64,000 nucleotides of DNA from Demequina sp. NBRC 110055 (GTDB taxonomy: Bacteria; Actinomycetota; Actinomycetes; Actinomycetales; Demequinaceae), in contig NZ_BBRL01000008.1 of the NCBI RefSeq assembly GCF_002090135.1, positions 62,001 to 126,000 on the forward strand. The letters are read 5' to 3'. The position numbers and the translations under genes were made by a program. Numbering within the stretch: position 1 is the first letter of the stretch; every line of letters begins with the position of its first letter. The notes beneath the pieces are model-generated. The model did no database searches. It was not told where the DNA came from and saw only the letters and a list, made by a program, of their open reading frames with translations. Shown piece after piece: positions 41,031-49,757 of the stretch.

Positions 41031-41930
41031 ATGACGGGAGACACGGTGCTGTGTGCCGGGCTGACGACGCTCGATGTGGCGCATCTGGTGGACGGCGTGC
41101 CGCCGGCCAACCGCAAGGTGGCATCGCACGATTTCTTCGTCGCGGCGGGTGGACCCGCCACCAATGCGGCCGTGACCGCGGCGCGCCTGCAGGGGTCGTC
41201 GCGCCTCGTCACGGCGCTGCCGGCCCATCCGCTCAGCGACCTCATCGCGGCCGACCTCGCGGACTGCGGCGTGACCCTTGAGGTCTCCGACGACTCCCCC
41301 ACCGGCCCTCCCCTGACCGCCGCCATCATGGTGACCCGCACGACGGGCGAACGCGCGGTCGTCTCCCCCACCGGCAGCGCCGTCGACGTGCCCGGGACCC
41401 CCGACGGCTTCGACCCCGAGGCGCTCCTGGAAGGCATCGGCGCGGTCGTCATCGATGGCTATCACCGCCACCTGTCGCTGCCGCTCGCGCACGCCGCCCG
41501 CGAGCGCGGCATCCCCGTGGTCCTCGACGCGGGATCCCACAAGCCCTACACCGAGGCGCTCCTGACGGTCACCGATGTGGCCGTGGTCTCCGACGACTTC
41601 GCGTTTCCCGACGTCGGCTCGGACCCGTATGCGACCCTCGCGCGCCTGATCGATCGCGGCGCTACCGCGGCGGTCATCAGCCGCGGCGCGGCTCCCTTGC
41701 TCGTGACGACGGGAGGCCCGGTCGTCGAGGTACCGGTCGAGCCCGTCCCCGTGGTCGATACGCTCGGCGCGGGCGATGTGCTGCACGGCGCGCTAGCGCA
41801 TCGGCTCGCGACGCGGGGGTACGTCACCGAGCGCCTGGCCGAGGACCTCGCCTGGGCCTCACGGGTGGTCGCGGTGTCCCTTGGATCGTTCGGGACGCGT
41901 GCGTGGTTGTCGCGGCCGATGCCGTCCTAA
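41031..41930 (+). CDS. PfkB-family carbohydrate kinase
   Basis: 299 residues of the ribokinase fold: N-terminal GGPATNAAVTAARLQG for sugar binding and C-terminal DTLGAGDVLHGAL with the catalytic Asp and anion hole. Substrate not predictable; ribose, fructose or a nucleoside are all possible. ATG 41031 has AGGA upstream; GTG 41013 would add six residues without a site. Divergent from murA and convergent, with overlapping stops, with the next kinase. Confidence 0.88.
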   Translation: MTGDTVLCAGLTTLDVAHLVDGVPPANRKVASHDFFVAAGGPATNAAVTAARLQGSSRLVTALPAHPLSDLIAADLADCGVTLEVSDDSPTGPPLTAAIMVTRTTGERAVVSPTGSAVDVPGTPDGFDPEALLEGIGAVVIDGYHRHLSLPLAHAARERGIPVVLDAGSHKPYTEALLTVTDVAVVSDDFAFPDVGSDPYATLARLIDRGATAAVISRGAAPLLVTTGGPVVEVPVEPVPVVDTLGAGDVLHGALAHRLATRGYVTERLAEDLAWASRVVAVSLGSFGTRAWLSRPMPS

Positions 41931-42508
41931 GGGACCGCGGGCGTCTCTCCATCCGTCAGGAGCCTGTTGGCGGCCGGTGAGGTCGCTCGGATCACCTCGT
42001 CGTTCGCCCTATCGACCCGGTCGACCCAGGCGACGGCGTCCGCCCGATCCCGCCCCGTCGTGACGCGGCGCGCGATGAGACGTGCGCGCGTCACGGCCCA
42101 CGGCACGTCAAGGAACCACAGGTCGTCCAGGAGTGGGCGCACACGCTCCCACCCGTCGCGAAGAAGGCCCAGGTAATTACCCTCGACGATGACGACCCGA
42201 ACGCCCGCGGGGACGGCAATCGCGTCCTTCACAGGCTCGTGGAGGTCGCGTGAGTAGGCCGGTGCGGTCAGGGCGTCGCGGCCGGGCTCGCGTAGACGGA
42301 CGAGCAGGGCCACGAGGGCATCCACATCGTAGGTGTCCGGCGCGCCCTTGCGACCGGCCAGGCCCCTCAGTTCGAGTGCGGCGTTCGAGAAGTGAAAACC
42401 GTCTATGGGGACGACGACGGCGGAGCCAGCCGCGGCATCGGCCATCCGAGCAGCAAGCGTGGACTTGCCCGCCCCTGGCGGGCCCGCCAGGCCGATGACG
42501 CGTGTCAC
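41927..42508 (-). CDS. Nucleoside/sugar kinase, PRK-like P-loop family
   Basis: 193 residues with P-loop GPPGAGKST, DGFHFSN, APAYSRDLHEPV and EGNYLGLL, as in uridine-kinase/phosphoribulokinase-type proteins and FrcK-like fructose kinases of sugar-uptake clusters. A role in phosphorylating imported sugar is possible, since a FrcA-like ABC system lies elsewhere in the window, but no direct link is visible. GTG start overlapping the stop of the upstream membrane-protein gene (GTGA); stop overlaps that of the PfkB gene. Confidence 0.8.
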   Translation of the reverse strand: MTRVIGLAGPPGAGKSTLAARMADAAAGSAVVVPIDGFHFSNAALELRGLAGRKGAPDTYDVDALVALLVRLREPGRDALTAPAYSRDLHEPVKDAIAVPAGVRVVIVEGNYLGLLRDGWERVRPLLDDLWFLDVPWAVTRARLIARRVTTGRDRADAVAWVDRVDRANDEVIRATSPAANRLLTDGETPAVP

Positions 42509-43380
42509 GGCGCCGTCACAAAGATGTCGAACAGGTCGGGGTGGTGGCCGTGCACCAGTACGGCGAACACGACGGCGTCAAACAGCAAATGGACCGCAAG
42601 CACGTACCCGAGCGACTTGAATCGCGCGAAAATCCACCCCTGGACCAGGGCAAACGGGATGGTGAGGGCCGGTCCCCACTCGCGATAGCCCAGCTCCCAC
42701 AGGAAGGACACGAACACGGCGGCCTGCAGGACATTCGCCAGCGGCATGGGGAAGTGTCGACACAGCAACGCGAACACCGTGCAGATGAAGAAGAGCTCGT
42801 CCCACAACCCCACGGCGTTGACGCCCACGAACAGGCGGGCGATGTCGCTGTCGCCGGAGAGGTCGGGCCAGTTGAGGTAGGCACCGGAGCCCAGGAAGTA
42901 GAACGGCAGGATCAGATAGCCGGCCACCACCACCACGCCCAGGTAGATCCATTGGGCGCGGGTCCAACGTCGCCCTGTCATGACGGGGAAGGAAATGATG
43001 CGCTGGCGGGTAACCCAGTGGTCGAGCGCCCACGGCACCAGCACCGCGAGGCCCAGCGCGAGCGTGAAGCGCGTCATGCCCGGGTCGGACAGGTCGGCTT
43101 GGAGGGAGATGGTCGAGATGATGGCCTGGCCGAGCGCGATGAGTCCCAGGTCGCGCGCGAGGGCACGGTCGATGGCCACGGCGAGCACGAGGCCCACGAG
43201 CAGCGGCAGGTAACCCGCGGGGCGCACGTGCAGGGCGAACAGGGGGATGGCCGCGCCGCACACGAGGGCAGCGGCGAGCACGCGCGCCAAGTCCCGTGCG
43301 TCACCCACCCAGGCGGGCGCCGTGGGTGCGGTGGTCTTGCCTGCGGGAGACGCGACGGATCGGGCCATGCGCGCCAGCAT
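42505..43380 (-). CDS. CPBP-type intramembrane protein
   Basis: 291 residues with about eight hydrophobic segments. In the C-terminal half GLWDELFFICTVFALLCRHFP and HLLFDAVVF resemble the Glu-rich helix and the His motif of the CPBP/CAAX-protease family. The usual EExxxR is replaced by DELFFxC, so proteolytic activity is uncertain. ATG 43380 with GAGGGG five bases upstream. It is translationally coupled to the kinase gene downstream and separated from the MATE gene by an intricate inverted repeat. Confidence 0.7.
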   Translation of the reverse strand: MLARMARSVASPAGKTTAPTAPAWVGDARDLARVLAAALVCGAAIPLFALHVRPAGYLPLLVGLVLAVAIDRALARDLGLIALGQAIISTISLQADLSDPGMTRFTLALGLAVLVPWALDHWVTRQRIISFPVMTGRRWTRAQWIYLGVVVVAGYLILPFYFLGSGAYLNWPDLSGDSDIARLFVGVNAVGLWDELFFICTVFALLCRHFPMPLANVLQAAVFVSFLWELGYREWGPALTIPFALVQGWIFARFKSLGYVLAVHLLFDAVVFAVLVHGHHPDLFDIFVTAP

Positions 43381-43408
43381 GCCATGCCACCCCTCGCACC
43401 TTCAGTTT

Positions 43409-43497
43409 GGCCCACACCTGTGACGCGTGTGAACGGCCGTGACGCATGCGACGGTCACTGGAGTCCCATGCGTCACATCAGCCTCATCTGTGGGCCA
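43409..43497. repeat. Nested inverted repeat between the MATE and CPBP genes
   Basis: Outer arms GGCCCACA (43409-43416) and TGTGGGCC (43490-43497) enclose perfect 10-bp inner arms GTGACGCATG (43439-43448) and CATGCGTCAC (43467-43476). The region lies just after the MATE stop and before the CPBP start on the same strand. It could be a cruciform, a large RNA hairpin ending the MATE message, or a multi-site operator. No T-run follows. Confidence 0.65.
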
Positions 43498-43510
43498 CAC
43501 CGATAGTGCG

Positions 43511-44953
43511 TCAGACGGCGACGCGGCGGGTCAGCGCCGGATAGGCCGCGAGCAACGTGACCTGGCGCACCACATTGAGGGTGAGGAAGCAAGTCCAGAC
43601 CAGGCCGTTGGAGAGCCCCACGGTCGCCGAACCGATCAGCAGCACGGGCACGAACACCCCCAACACAGACACCGCCATGGCGATGAACATCAGCCCCGAC
43701 TGCCCCGCGCCAAGAAACACTCCGTCGAGCCAATAGGCACCCCAGGAAAGCAGCGGTAGTAGCGCGATCCATATCCAGTAGTCGGTCGCGGCGTCGCGCA
43801 CCCCTGGCAGGCTGGTGAGGGCCGCGAGGATCAGGTCGCGACCCAGCCAGTACGCGGCGGTGAGGCCGAGACCGATGGCCGCCATGGGGATCGCGGACGC
43901 GAGTACCGCGGCATGCAGCGAGGGCAGGTCGCCTGCGCCGGCGGAGTGCGCCACCAGCGCCTCGGCCGCATTCGCATAACCGTCAAGCGCATACGAGGCG
44001 ACGTTCATGAGTTGCAGCATGATCGCGTTGGCGGCGAGGATCTCGGGGCCAAAGTGTGAGCCGATGGACGCGACGAAGGTGACGACGGACGTGAGCAGCG
44101 CGGTGCGGGCCATGAGGGCGCCGTTGAAGCGTGCGAGCGCCCCCCATCCGCGGCGCAAGGTCGCGTCCCGCCAATCGCGTGCGGTGGCGCGTTGCTCGGC
44201 AGTGAGGCGGCGCCAGAGCATGGTCACCGCGAGGGCCGCGCCGATCCACTCGGATCCGAAGGTGCCCCACGCCGCCCCCGCGGCGCCGAGGCCCGCACCA
44301 CCCACGAGGACGAGGTCGAGCACGATGTTCGCGGCGGCCTGGACCGAGGCGACGAGTAGCGGGATCCGGGTGTTCTTCGCGCCGATGAAATAGCCCGAGA
44401 CGATCAGCGTCACGAGCAGCGCCGGGAGCGAGAGGCCGCGAATGAGCGTGTAGGTCAGCGCCGCGTAGCGCGCGGGCCCCTCGGGGGCAAGGATATGCAA
44501 GATGCCAGGCACGATGGCCCACATGAGGACCAGCCACGCGGCAGCCATCGCCGCCGCGAGCGCCCCCGCGCGCTGCACGTGACGCACGGCCCCCACGCCG
44601 TCACCCGCACCCAGCGCCCGGCCCACGAGCGAGGTCGTCCCCGCACGCAGGAACGAGAAGATCCAAAACAGTGTCGAGATGACGGCGGCGCCGAGTCCCA
44701 CGGCACCAAGGTCGGTGGCGGTCGCGAAGTGGCCTAGCGCGGCCGTATCGACGAGCCCCGCGAGCGGGACGGCGACGTTGGAGGCGATGGCGGGCAACGC
44801 AAGCGACGCCGCGGCCCGATGCGGAAGCGGTCGGGCGACGCGGCGTCGCTGCGGCTGTGCTGAGGAGTTCGTGGGCGTCCTTACTGGGCGGGCCTGGCGG
44901 CCTCGACGACGAACTTCTCGTCGGTCTTGGCCGGCAGAGTCTTGGGGCGCCAC
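43511..44953 (-). CDS. MATE-family efflux transporter
   Basis: Twelve-helix antiporter of the MATE/DinF family that exports cationic compounds using Na+ or H+. The frame has 480 residues; the first 45 are Arg-rich and overlap the 3' end of leuD by 73 bases, so the true start is doubtful. No good Shine-Dalgarno sequence is seen; TTG at 44794-44796 ([10 protein letters not shown]) would shorten the first helix. Family features include [23 protein letters not shown] and [18 protein letters not shown]-type loops. Downstream of leuCD on the same strand; a link to leucine synthesis is not apparent. Confidence 0.85.
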   Translation of the reverse strand: MAPQDSAGQDRREVRRRGRQARPVRTPTNSSAQPQRRRVARPLPHRAAASLALPAIASNVAVPLAGLVDTAALGHFATATDLGAVGLGAAVISTLFWIFSFLRAGTTSLVGRALGAGDGVGAVRHVQRAGALAAAMAAAWLVLMWAIVPGILHILAPEGPARYAALTYTLIRGLSLPALLVTLIVSGYFIGAKNTRIPLLVASVQAAANIVLDLVLVGGAGLGAAGAAWGTFGSEWIGAALAVTMLWRRLTAEQRATARDWRDATLRRGWGALARFNGALMARTALLTSVVTFVASIGSHFGPEILAANAIMLQLMNVASYALDGYANAAEALVAHSAGAGDLPSLHAAVLASAIPMAAIGLGLTAAYWLGRDLILAALTSLPGVRDAATDYWIWIALLPLLSWGAYWLDGVFLGAGQSGLMFIAMAVSVLGVFVPVLLIGSATVGLSNGLVWTCFLTLNVVRQVTLLAAYPALTRRVAV

Positions 44954-45519
44954 GCGTCGCGGGTCGCCTCGAAGGCGGTGATGTCCGCCTCATTTTGCAA
45001 GGTCAGGCCGATGTCGTCGAGCCCCTCCATGAGGCGCCAGCGCACGTAGTCGTCAATCTCGAACGGAACGGTGAGTTCGCCGACGGTGACCGTGCGATCC
45101 TCGAGCGAGACGGTGATCTCCTTGCCCGGCTCGGTCTCAAGCAGCTTCCAGATGAGCTCGATGTTCTCCTGGCTGACGATGCCGGTGACGAGGCCCTGCT
45201 TGCCCGAATTACCGCGGAAGATGTCCGCGAAGCGCGAGGCGAGGACGACCTTGAAGCCGTAGTCCTTCAGCGCCCACACGGCGTGCTCGCGCGATGAGCC
45301 GGTGCCGAAGTCAGGACCCGCGACGAGCACGGAGCCGGCCTTGTATTCGTCCTGGTTGAGGATGAAGGACTCGTCACCGCGCCAAGCGGCAAACAGCGCG
45401 TCCTCGAAGCCCGTGCGGGTGACGCGCTTGAGGTAGACGGCGGGGATGATCTGGTCGGTGTCGACGTTCGAGCGACGCAGCGGGACGCCGATGCCGGTGT
45501 GGGTGGTGAACTTCTCCAT
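44881..45519 (-). CDS. leuD: 3-isopropylmalate dehydratase small subunit
   Basis: With LeuC converts 2-isopropylmalate to 3-isopropylmalate in leucine synthesis. 212 residues starting [26 protein letters not shown], with [17 protein letters not shown] and [17 protein letters not shown] 45519 has AAAGGAG 8 bases upstream; upstream codons in the same frame only shadow leuC. 13 bases after leuC. Confidence 0.97.
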   Translation of the reverse strand: MEKFTTHTGIGVPLRRSNVDTDQIIPAVYLKRVTRTGFEDALFAAWRGDESFILNQDEYKAGSVLVAGPDFGTGSSREHAVWALKDYGFKVVLASRFADIFRGNSGKQGLVTGIVSQENIELIWKLLETEPGKEITVSLEDRTVTVGELTVPFEIDDYVRWRLMEGLDDIGLTLQNEADITAFEATRDAWRPKTLPAKTDEKFVVEAARPAQ

Positions 45520-45532
45520 GGCGGCTGCTCCT

Positions 45533-46966
45533 TTAGGCGCCGGCACCGACGAGAACGTCGGCATCGGCCAGGTCGGCGGGGCTGGACAGGGTGCCACGAA
45601 TCGCGGTGGCGGCGGCGACGAGCGGGCTGACCAGGTGGGTGCGGCCACCCTTGCCCTGGCGGCCCTCGAAGTTGCGGTTCGAGGTCGACGCGGAGCGCTC
45701 CTCGGGCTTCAGCTGGTCGGGGTTCATGCCGAGGCACATCGAGCAGCCCGCATTGCGCCATTCGGCGCCGAACTCGATGAAGACCTTGTCGAGGCCCTCC
45801 TGCTCCGCCTGCAGGCGCACGCGCGCCGAGCCGGGCACCACGAGCATCCGGGTGTGCGGCGCCTTGGTGCGGCCCTGGATGATCTCGGCCGCGGCGCGCA
45901 GGTCCTCGATGCGGCCGTTGGTGCACGAGCCCAGGAAGACGGTGTCGATCGCGAGGTCGCGCAGCGGCTGACCGGGAGTGAGGCCCATGTACTTGATGGC
46001 GTTCGCGGCGGCCTCGCGCTCGTCGGCGTCGGCGATCTCGGCCGGGTTGGGCACGGTCGCGGACAGCGGCAGGCCCTGGCCGGGGTTGGTGCCCCAGGTC
46101 ACGAACGGCTCGAGGTCGGCGGCGTTGAGGGTGACCTCGGTGTCGAAGACGGCGTCGTCGTCGGTGGTCAGCGTGCGCCAGTAGTCGACGGCGGCGTCCC
46201 AGTCGGCGCCCTCGGGGGCGTGGGGACGGCCCTTGACGTACTCGAACGTGGTCTCGTCGGGAGCGATCATGCCGGCGCGGGCGCCCGCCTCGATCGACAT
46301 GTTGCAGATGGTCATGCGCGCTTCCATCGACAGCTTCCGGATGGCCTCGCCGCGGTACTCCAAGACATAGCCCTGACCGCCGCCGGTGCCGATCTTCGCG
46401 ATGATCGCGAGGATGATGTCCTTCGCGGTGGAGCCCTCGGGCAGCTCGCCGTCGACGTTGATCGCCATCGTCTTAAATGGCTTGAGAGGCAGGGTCTGGG
46501 TGGCGAGCACGTGCTCGACCTCGGAGGTGCCGATGCCAAACGCGAGCGATCCGAATGCTCCGTGCGTCGAGGTGTGCGAGTCGCCACACACCACGGTCAT
46601 GCCCGGCATAGTCAGGCCCAGCTGGGGGCCCACGACGTGGACGATGCCCTGGTCGGCATCACCCAGCGAGTGGATGCGGATGCCGAACTCCTTCGCGTTG
46701 TTGCGCAGGGTGTCGACCTGGGTGCGGCTGGTGAGGTCGGCGATCGGCTTGTCGATGTCGAGCGTGGGGGTGTTGTGGTCCTCGGTGGCGATCGTGAGAT
46801 CGGGACGGCGCACCTGACGGCCGGCCAGGCGTAGGCCCTCGAACGCCTGGGGGCTGGTGACCTCGTGGCACATGTGCAGGTCGATGTAGATGAGGTCGGG
46901 CGCGCCGTCCTCACCCTTGCGGACCAGGTGGTCCGCCCACAGCTTCTCTGCGAGCGTGGTTCCCAT
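45533..46966 (-). CDS. leuC: 3-isopropylmalate dehydratase large subunit
   Basis: Aconitase-type [4Fe-4S] enzyme subunit, 477 residues. Cluster ligands are the Cys of [13 protein letters not shown] and the pair in [21 protein letters not shown] and [23 protein letters not shown] are typical. ATG start with GGAGG upstream (TTTTCCTCC read on the other strand). Divergent from the IclR regulator, whose palindrome sits in the 53-base gap, so leuCD is very likely under its control. Confidence 0.98.
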   Translation of the reverse strand: MGTTLAEKLWADHLVRKGEDGAPDLIYIDLHMCHEVTSPQAFEGLRLAGRQVRRPDLTIATEDHNTPTLDIDKPIADLTSRTQVDTLRNNAKEFGIRIHSLGDADQGIVHVVGPQLGLTMPGMTVVCGDSHTSTHGAFGSLAFGIGTSEVEHVLATQTLPLKPFKTMAINVDGELPEGSTAKDIILAIIAKIGTGGGQGYVLEYRGEAIRKLSMEARMTICNMSIEAGARAGMIAPDETTFEYVKGRPHAPEGADWDAAVDYWRTLTTDDDAVFDTEVTLNAADLEPFVTWGTNPGQGLPLSATVPNPAEIADADEREAAANAIKYMGLTPGQPLRDLAIDTVFLGSCTNGRIEDLRAAAEIIQGRTKAPHTRMLVVPGSARVRLQAEQEGLDKVFIEFGAEWRNAGCSMCLGMNPDQLKPEERSASTSNRNFEGRQGKGGRTHLVSPLVAAATAIRGTLSSPADLADADVLVGAGA

Positions 46967-46987
46967 GTTTTCCTCCGTGCTGCTCGA

Positions 46988-47006
46988 CGTCTCACGATGC
47001 GAGACG
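46988..47006. promoter_or_regulatory. Palindromic operator between leuC and the IclR regulator; leaderless promoter
   Basis: CGTCTC-ACGATGC-GAGACG is a perfect 6-bp-arm inverted repeat in the centre of the 53-base divergent gap, a natural site for the IclR/NdgR-type protein. Just right of it TAGTAT (47008-47013) ends six bases before the ATG at 47020, and no Shine-Dalgarno sequence is present, so the regulator mRNA is probably leaderless. Confidence 0.6.
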
Positions 47007-47019
47007 GTAGTATCGCTCT

Positions 47020-47739
47020 ATGGACAATCATAGCGGCGTGGGCGTCGTTGACAAGACGGCCGCCATCCTCAGCGCGCTCGAGAAGGGGCCGGCCACTCTC
47101 GCCGAGCTCGTCACCTCCACCCATCTTGCGCGCCCCACCGTGCACAGGCTCGCGCTCGCGCTCGAGCACCACCACCTGGTCGGACGCGACGCATCCGGCG
47201 CCTTCGTGCTGGGCGACCGGTTCGCCCAGCTGGCCGCCTCCGTGGGCGAGGACCGGCTCGTCTCCGCGGCGCTTCCCGTCCTCACGACCCTTCGCGACCG
47301 CACCGGAGAGTCCAGCCAGCTGTACCGCCCGCACGGCGACCAGCGCATCTGCATCGCGGCCGTCGACCGGCCCGTCGGTCTGCGCGACTCGATCCCCGTC
47401 GGCACCACCATGACCATGACGGCGGGTTCCGCCGCCCAGGTCCTGCTGGCGTGGGCCGAGCCCGAGCGCATGCACACCGCACTCGCGCGCGCCGTGTTCA
47501 GCGCGGCCGACCTGGACCGGGTGCGTTCGCGCGGGTTCGCCGAATCGGCCGGTGAGCGCGAGCAGGGGGTGTCCTCCGTCTCCGCTCCCGTGTGGGGCAC
47601 CGCAGGCACCGTCATCGCGGCAGTGTCGATCTCCGGTCCCATCGAGCGCCTCACCTCTCACCCCGCGGGCGAGCACGCCGATGCCGTCATGGACGCCGCG
47701 CGCCAGCTCTCCGACGTGCTCCGACGCACGGAGCATTAG
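47020..47739 (+). CDS. IclR-family regulator of leucine genes (NdgR/LtbR-like)
   Basis: 239 residues: N-terminal winged helix (about 8-65, LAELVTSTHLARPTVHRLALALEHH) and IclR effector domain (about 75-235). Divergent from leuC, as are NdgR of Streptomyces and LtbR of Corynebacterium, which control leuCD and other amino-acid genes. The ATG follows a -10-like TAGTAT by six bases, suggesting leaderless translation and autoregulation through the palindrome at 46988. Confidence 0.92.
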   Translation: MDNHSGVGVVDKTAAILSALEKGPATLAELVTSTHLARPTVHRLALALEHHHLVGRDASGAFVLGDRFAQLAASVGEDRLVSAALPVLTTLRDRTGESSQLYRPHGDQRICIAAVDRPVGLRDSIPVGTTMTMTAGSAAQVLLAWAEPERMHTALARAVFSAADLDRVRSRGFAESAGEREQGVSSVSAPVWGTAGTVIAAVSISGPIERLTSHPAGEHADAVMDAARQLSDVLRRTEH

Positions 47740-47779
47740 GCGCCGCTGCGCACGGGCGGCAGCTCGCACGCCGGTCCGG

Positions 47780-47793
47780 GGGACCTTCGTCCC
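47780..47793. promoter_or_regulatory. DosR/DevR-type box upstream of the flavodoxin gene
   Basis: GGGACCTTCGTCCC has the exact GGGAC-N4-GTCCC half-site spacing of a DosR box, as at 9920 upstream of cydA. It ends 36 bases before the flavodoxin start, a position overlapping the -35 region of a promoter for this gene. Confidence 0.5.
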
Positions 47794-47829
47794 GTGCGAA
47801 GAGGGCGTGGCGGGCGTATACCGGAAGAC

Positions 47830-48366
47830 ATGGACACCGTGATCGTCTATGAGTCGATGTGGGGCAACACCGCCGCCATCGCGGAGTCGATCGCGGGAGG
47901 CTACGGCGACGGAGCCGTCGCCATGACGACCGACGAGGCGACACCCGCCGTCATCGAGAAGGCGCGGCTCGTGATTGCCGGCGCTCCCGTCCATGCCCTC
48001 AACCTCCCGACGGACGCGACGCGAGCATCGGCCCAAGCCAAGGACTCCCCCGGGCACGTGCCAGCCGATCTCACGCACCCGTCGCTGCGCGCCTGGCTCG
48101 AGGCTCTCCCTGCGGGCCCGCGCTGGTACGCGGCATTCGAGACGCGGATCGTAGGGCCGCTGGGACATGGCTCGGCCGATGCCATCGCAAGGGCTTTCAG
48201 CGCGGCCCGCTACGAGGCGCTGGATCGCCCCCACAGCTTCACGGTCACGATGCGTCAGCACACCCAGGCACCTGCGGCGATGCTGTTGCCGGGCCAGGAA
48301 CAGCATGCCTTCGAATGGGGCATCCACCTGCGTCACCTTGTGACGCACACTCCCGAACTCGAGTAG
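47830..48366 (+). CDS. Flavodoxin-domain protein
   Basis: 178 residues. The start DTVIVYESMWGNTAAIAESIAGG is the FMN phosphate-binding loop of flavodoxins, followed by LVIAGAPVHALN and an AAFETRIVGPLG segment. The C-terminal 50 residues (TVTMRQHTQAP...) are outside the common fold. It probably carries FMN as an electron carrier or quinone/NAD(P)H-linked redox protein; partner unknown. GGAAG lies five bases upstream of the ATG. With a DosR-type box in front, it may be induced with cytochrome bd. Convergent to the Roadblock operon. Confidence 0.78.
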   Translation: MDTVIVYESMWGNTAAIAESIAGGYGDGAVAMTTDEATPAVIEKARLVIAGAPVHALNLPTDATRASAQAKDSPGHVPADLTHPSLRAWLEALPAGPRWYAAFETRIVGPLGHGSADAIARAFSAARYEALDRPHSFTVTMRQHTQAPAAMLLPGQEQHAFEWGIHLRHLVTHTPELE

Positions 48367-48383
48367 CTGCCACGCCCGCGCGG

Positions 48384-48773
48384 CTACCGGCTGTCGCCGA
48401 TCACCGCCGAGGGCGCCTCGCCACTTTCGAGTTCCCGGCCGATGCGCCGCACCAGCGGATAGACGCCGTCACCATTCGGCCCCATCTCGGCCACCACAAG
48501 CAAGATGGCGTCGGATCCCACGGGGCGCGACACCACTTGCTTCTCGGCTGCGTACACCACGTGTCCCTGCATGCCCTCGAGGCCCATGGCCCCGCCTACC
48601 ACCGCGGCAGTCGCCGCCGCCATCGCGGCCGCCGCGGCACCCTTCTCGCGTTCCTCCAGCGACGCCGTGTCGAAGTGCGCGACGCCGTCGGCGTGTGCGA
48701 CGACCACGCGGGACACCCCGGGGTGCTCGAGAAGTGGCGCCACCATCAGCGCACAGTCTTGCCGCGCCATCAT
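48384..48773 (-). CDS. Roadblock/LC7-domain protein C
   Basis: 129 residues from the ATG pair at 48773/48770. VAPLLEHPGVSRVVVAHADGVAHF, an Ala-rich helix and a central beta-sheet ending VSRPVGSDAILLVVAEMG match the Roadblock/LC7 fold, which binds small GTPases. Start overlaps the stop of the preceding Roadblock gene (ATGA). Last gene of the four-gene unit. The fold call is by pattern, since these proteins diverge strongly. Confidence 0.7.
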   Translation of the reverse strand: MMARQDCALMVAPLLEHPGVSRVVVAHADGVAHFDTASLEEREKGAAAAAMAAATAAVVGGAMGLEGMQGHVVYAAEKQVVSRPVGSDAILLVVAEMGPNGDGVYPLVRRIGRELESGEAPSAVIGDSR

Positions 48774-49150
48774 GACGCGATCCGAGTGTTCGACAAGGCG
48801 CGCAAGTGCTCGGCCTCGGCACCGGCTGCCCGCAGCGCCGCGGTGAGATCCGTCTCGGCATCTACCAGGACGGCGAGCAGGTGGCCCGCATCGATGGGAC
48901 ACACCACGAGTGCTCCATTCTCGGCAAGGGTGATGTTCGCGCCGGCCACTCCCAGGGCAAACGACGTGGCGACGGTCGCGGCAAGGCCGTTGACCGCTGC
49001 CGTGAGCGCCGCGCCGCCGTCGCGCTGCGCGAGCGGCACGTCGTCGTACATCGCGATGCCGTCGGCGCGGGCGATGATCACGCGCCGCACACCGGCGAGG
49101 CTTTGTCTCAGGCGCGCGGCAGAAATCAGTCCGTGCTTGGGGACGATCAT
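48770..49150 (-). CDS. Roadblock/LC7-domain protein B
   Basis: 126 residues: VRRVIIARADGIAMYDDVPLAQRDGGAALTAAVNGLA, then VAGANITLAENGALVVCPIDAGHLLAVLVDA, the strand-helix-strand pattern of Roadblock/LC7 proteins such as CvnB and MglB. It overlaps the GTPase stop (ATGA) upstream and gene C downstream, so the three are made together. Such proteins act as GTPase activators or dimer scaffolds for MglA/CvnD-type GTPases. Confidence 0.78.
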   Translation of the reverse strand: MIVPKHGLISAARLRQSLAGVRRVIIARADGIAMYDDVPLAQRDGGAALTAAVNGLAATVATSFALGVAGANITLAENGALVVCPIDAGHLLAVLVDAETDLTAALRAAGAEAEHLRALSNTRIAS

Positions 49151-49698
49151 GCGCTCACCCGATGCAGGCGGGCACCGTCGGCCAGTGCGAGTGCAGCCGC
49201 GAGCACGCGGTTGACGTCCTCGGGCACGCGCGGGTCACACGCCACCACCGCCGCACCCGGCACCCCGACGAAGCGAGCAAGTTCTTCCGCATCCATCTGA
49301 GCAGAGTCCCATCTGTTCGCAGCGACAAGGTACGGAACCGACGGCGCGAACTCGGCGAAGCGGCGCACGACCGACTTCAGTTGGGCGAGGGCCTGCAGCC
49401 GGCTCGCGTCAACGAGCAACACATAGGCACCCATGCCCTGGGCGAGCAGCGGCCACATAAAACTAAAGCGCTCCTGGCCGGGTGCACCAAAAAGCGTCAC
49501 AGTACGGCGGGTTCCTGAGTCAGTTGCAAGACGCACCGTGCCGTGGTCCATCGCGACGGTGGTTTGCTCCTTCAGGCGCGCGGTGTCATCGGATACTGCG
49601 CGCTCAGACGTCAAAGGGTCGTCTGCCGCGGTGGCGACAAACGTCGTCTTGCCGGCTCCGAAGGGCCCCGCGACAAGAATCTTGGTGATGTCAGTCAT
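49147..49698 (-). CDS. Small Ras-like GTPase, CvnD/MglA-type
   Basis: 183 residues. G1 GPFGAGKTT (about 9-17), switch region with a threonine-rich DDTARLKEQTTVAMDHG, G3 FGAPGQERFSFMW in which DxxGQ is APGQ, and G4 AANRWDS in place of NKxD. This is the pattern of the conservon GTPases (CvnD) of actinobacteria. Signal is probably passed by GTP/GDP state through the flanking Roadblock proteins. The ATG has no strong Shine-Dalgarno sequence; the frame is open 21 codons more, which could extend the protein. 59 bases downstream of Roadblock gene A. Confidence 0.85.
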   Translation of the reverse strand: MTDITKILVAGPFGAGKTTFVATAADDPLTSERAVSDDTARLKEQTTVAMDHGTVRLATDSGTRRTVTLFGAPGQERFSFMWPLLAQGMGAYVLLVDASRLQALAQLKSVVRRFAEFAPSVPYLVAANRWDSAQMDAEELARFVGVPGAAVVACDPRVPEDVNRVLAAALALADGARLHRVSA

Positions 49699-49757
49699 AA
49701 TGTGAAGAGGACTGGGGGCGACCCGCGCAAGAACCACGGAGCCGCCCCCCTCACGTC

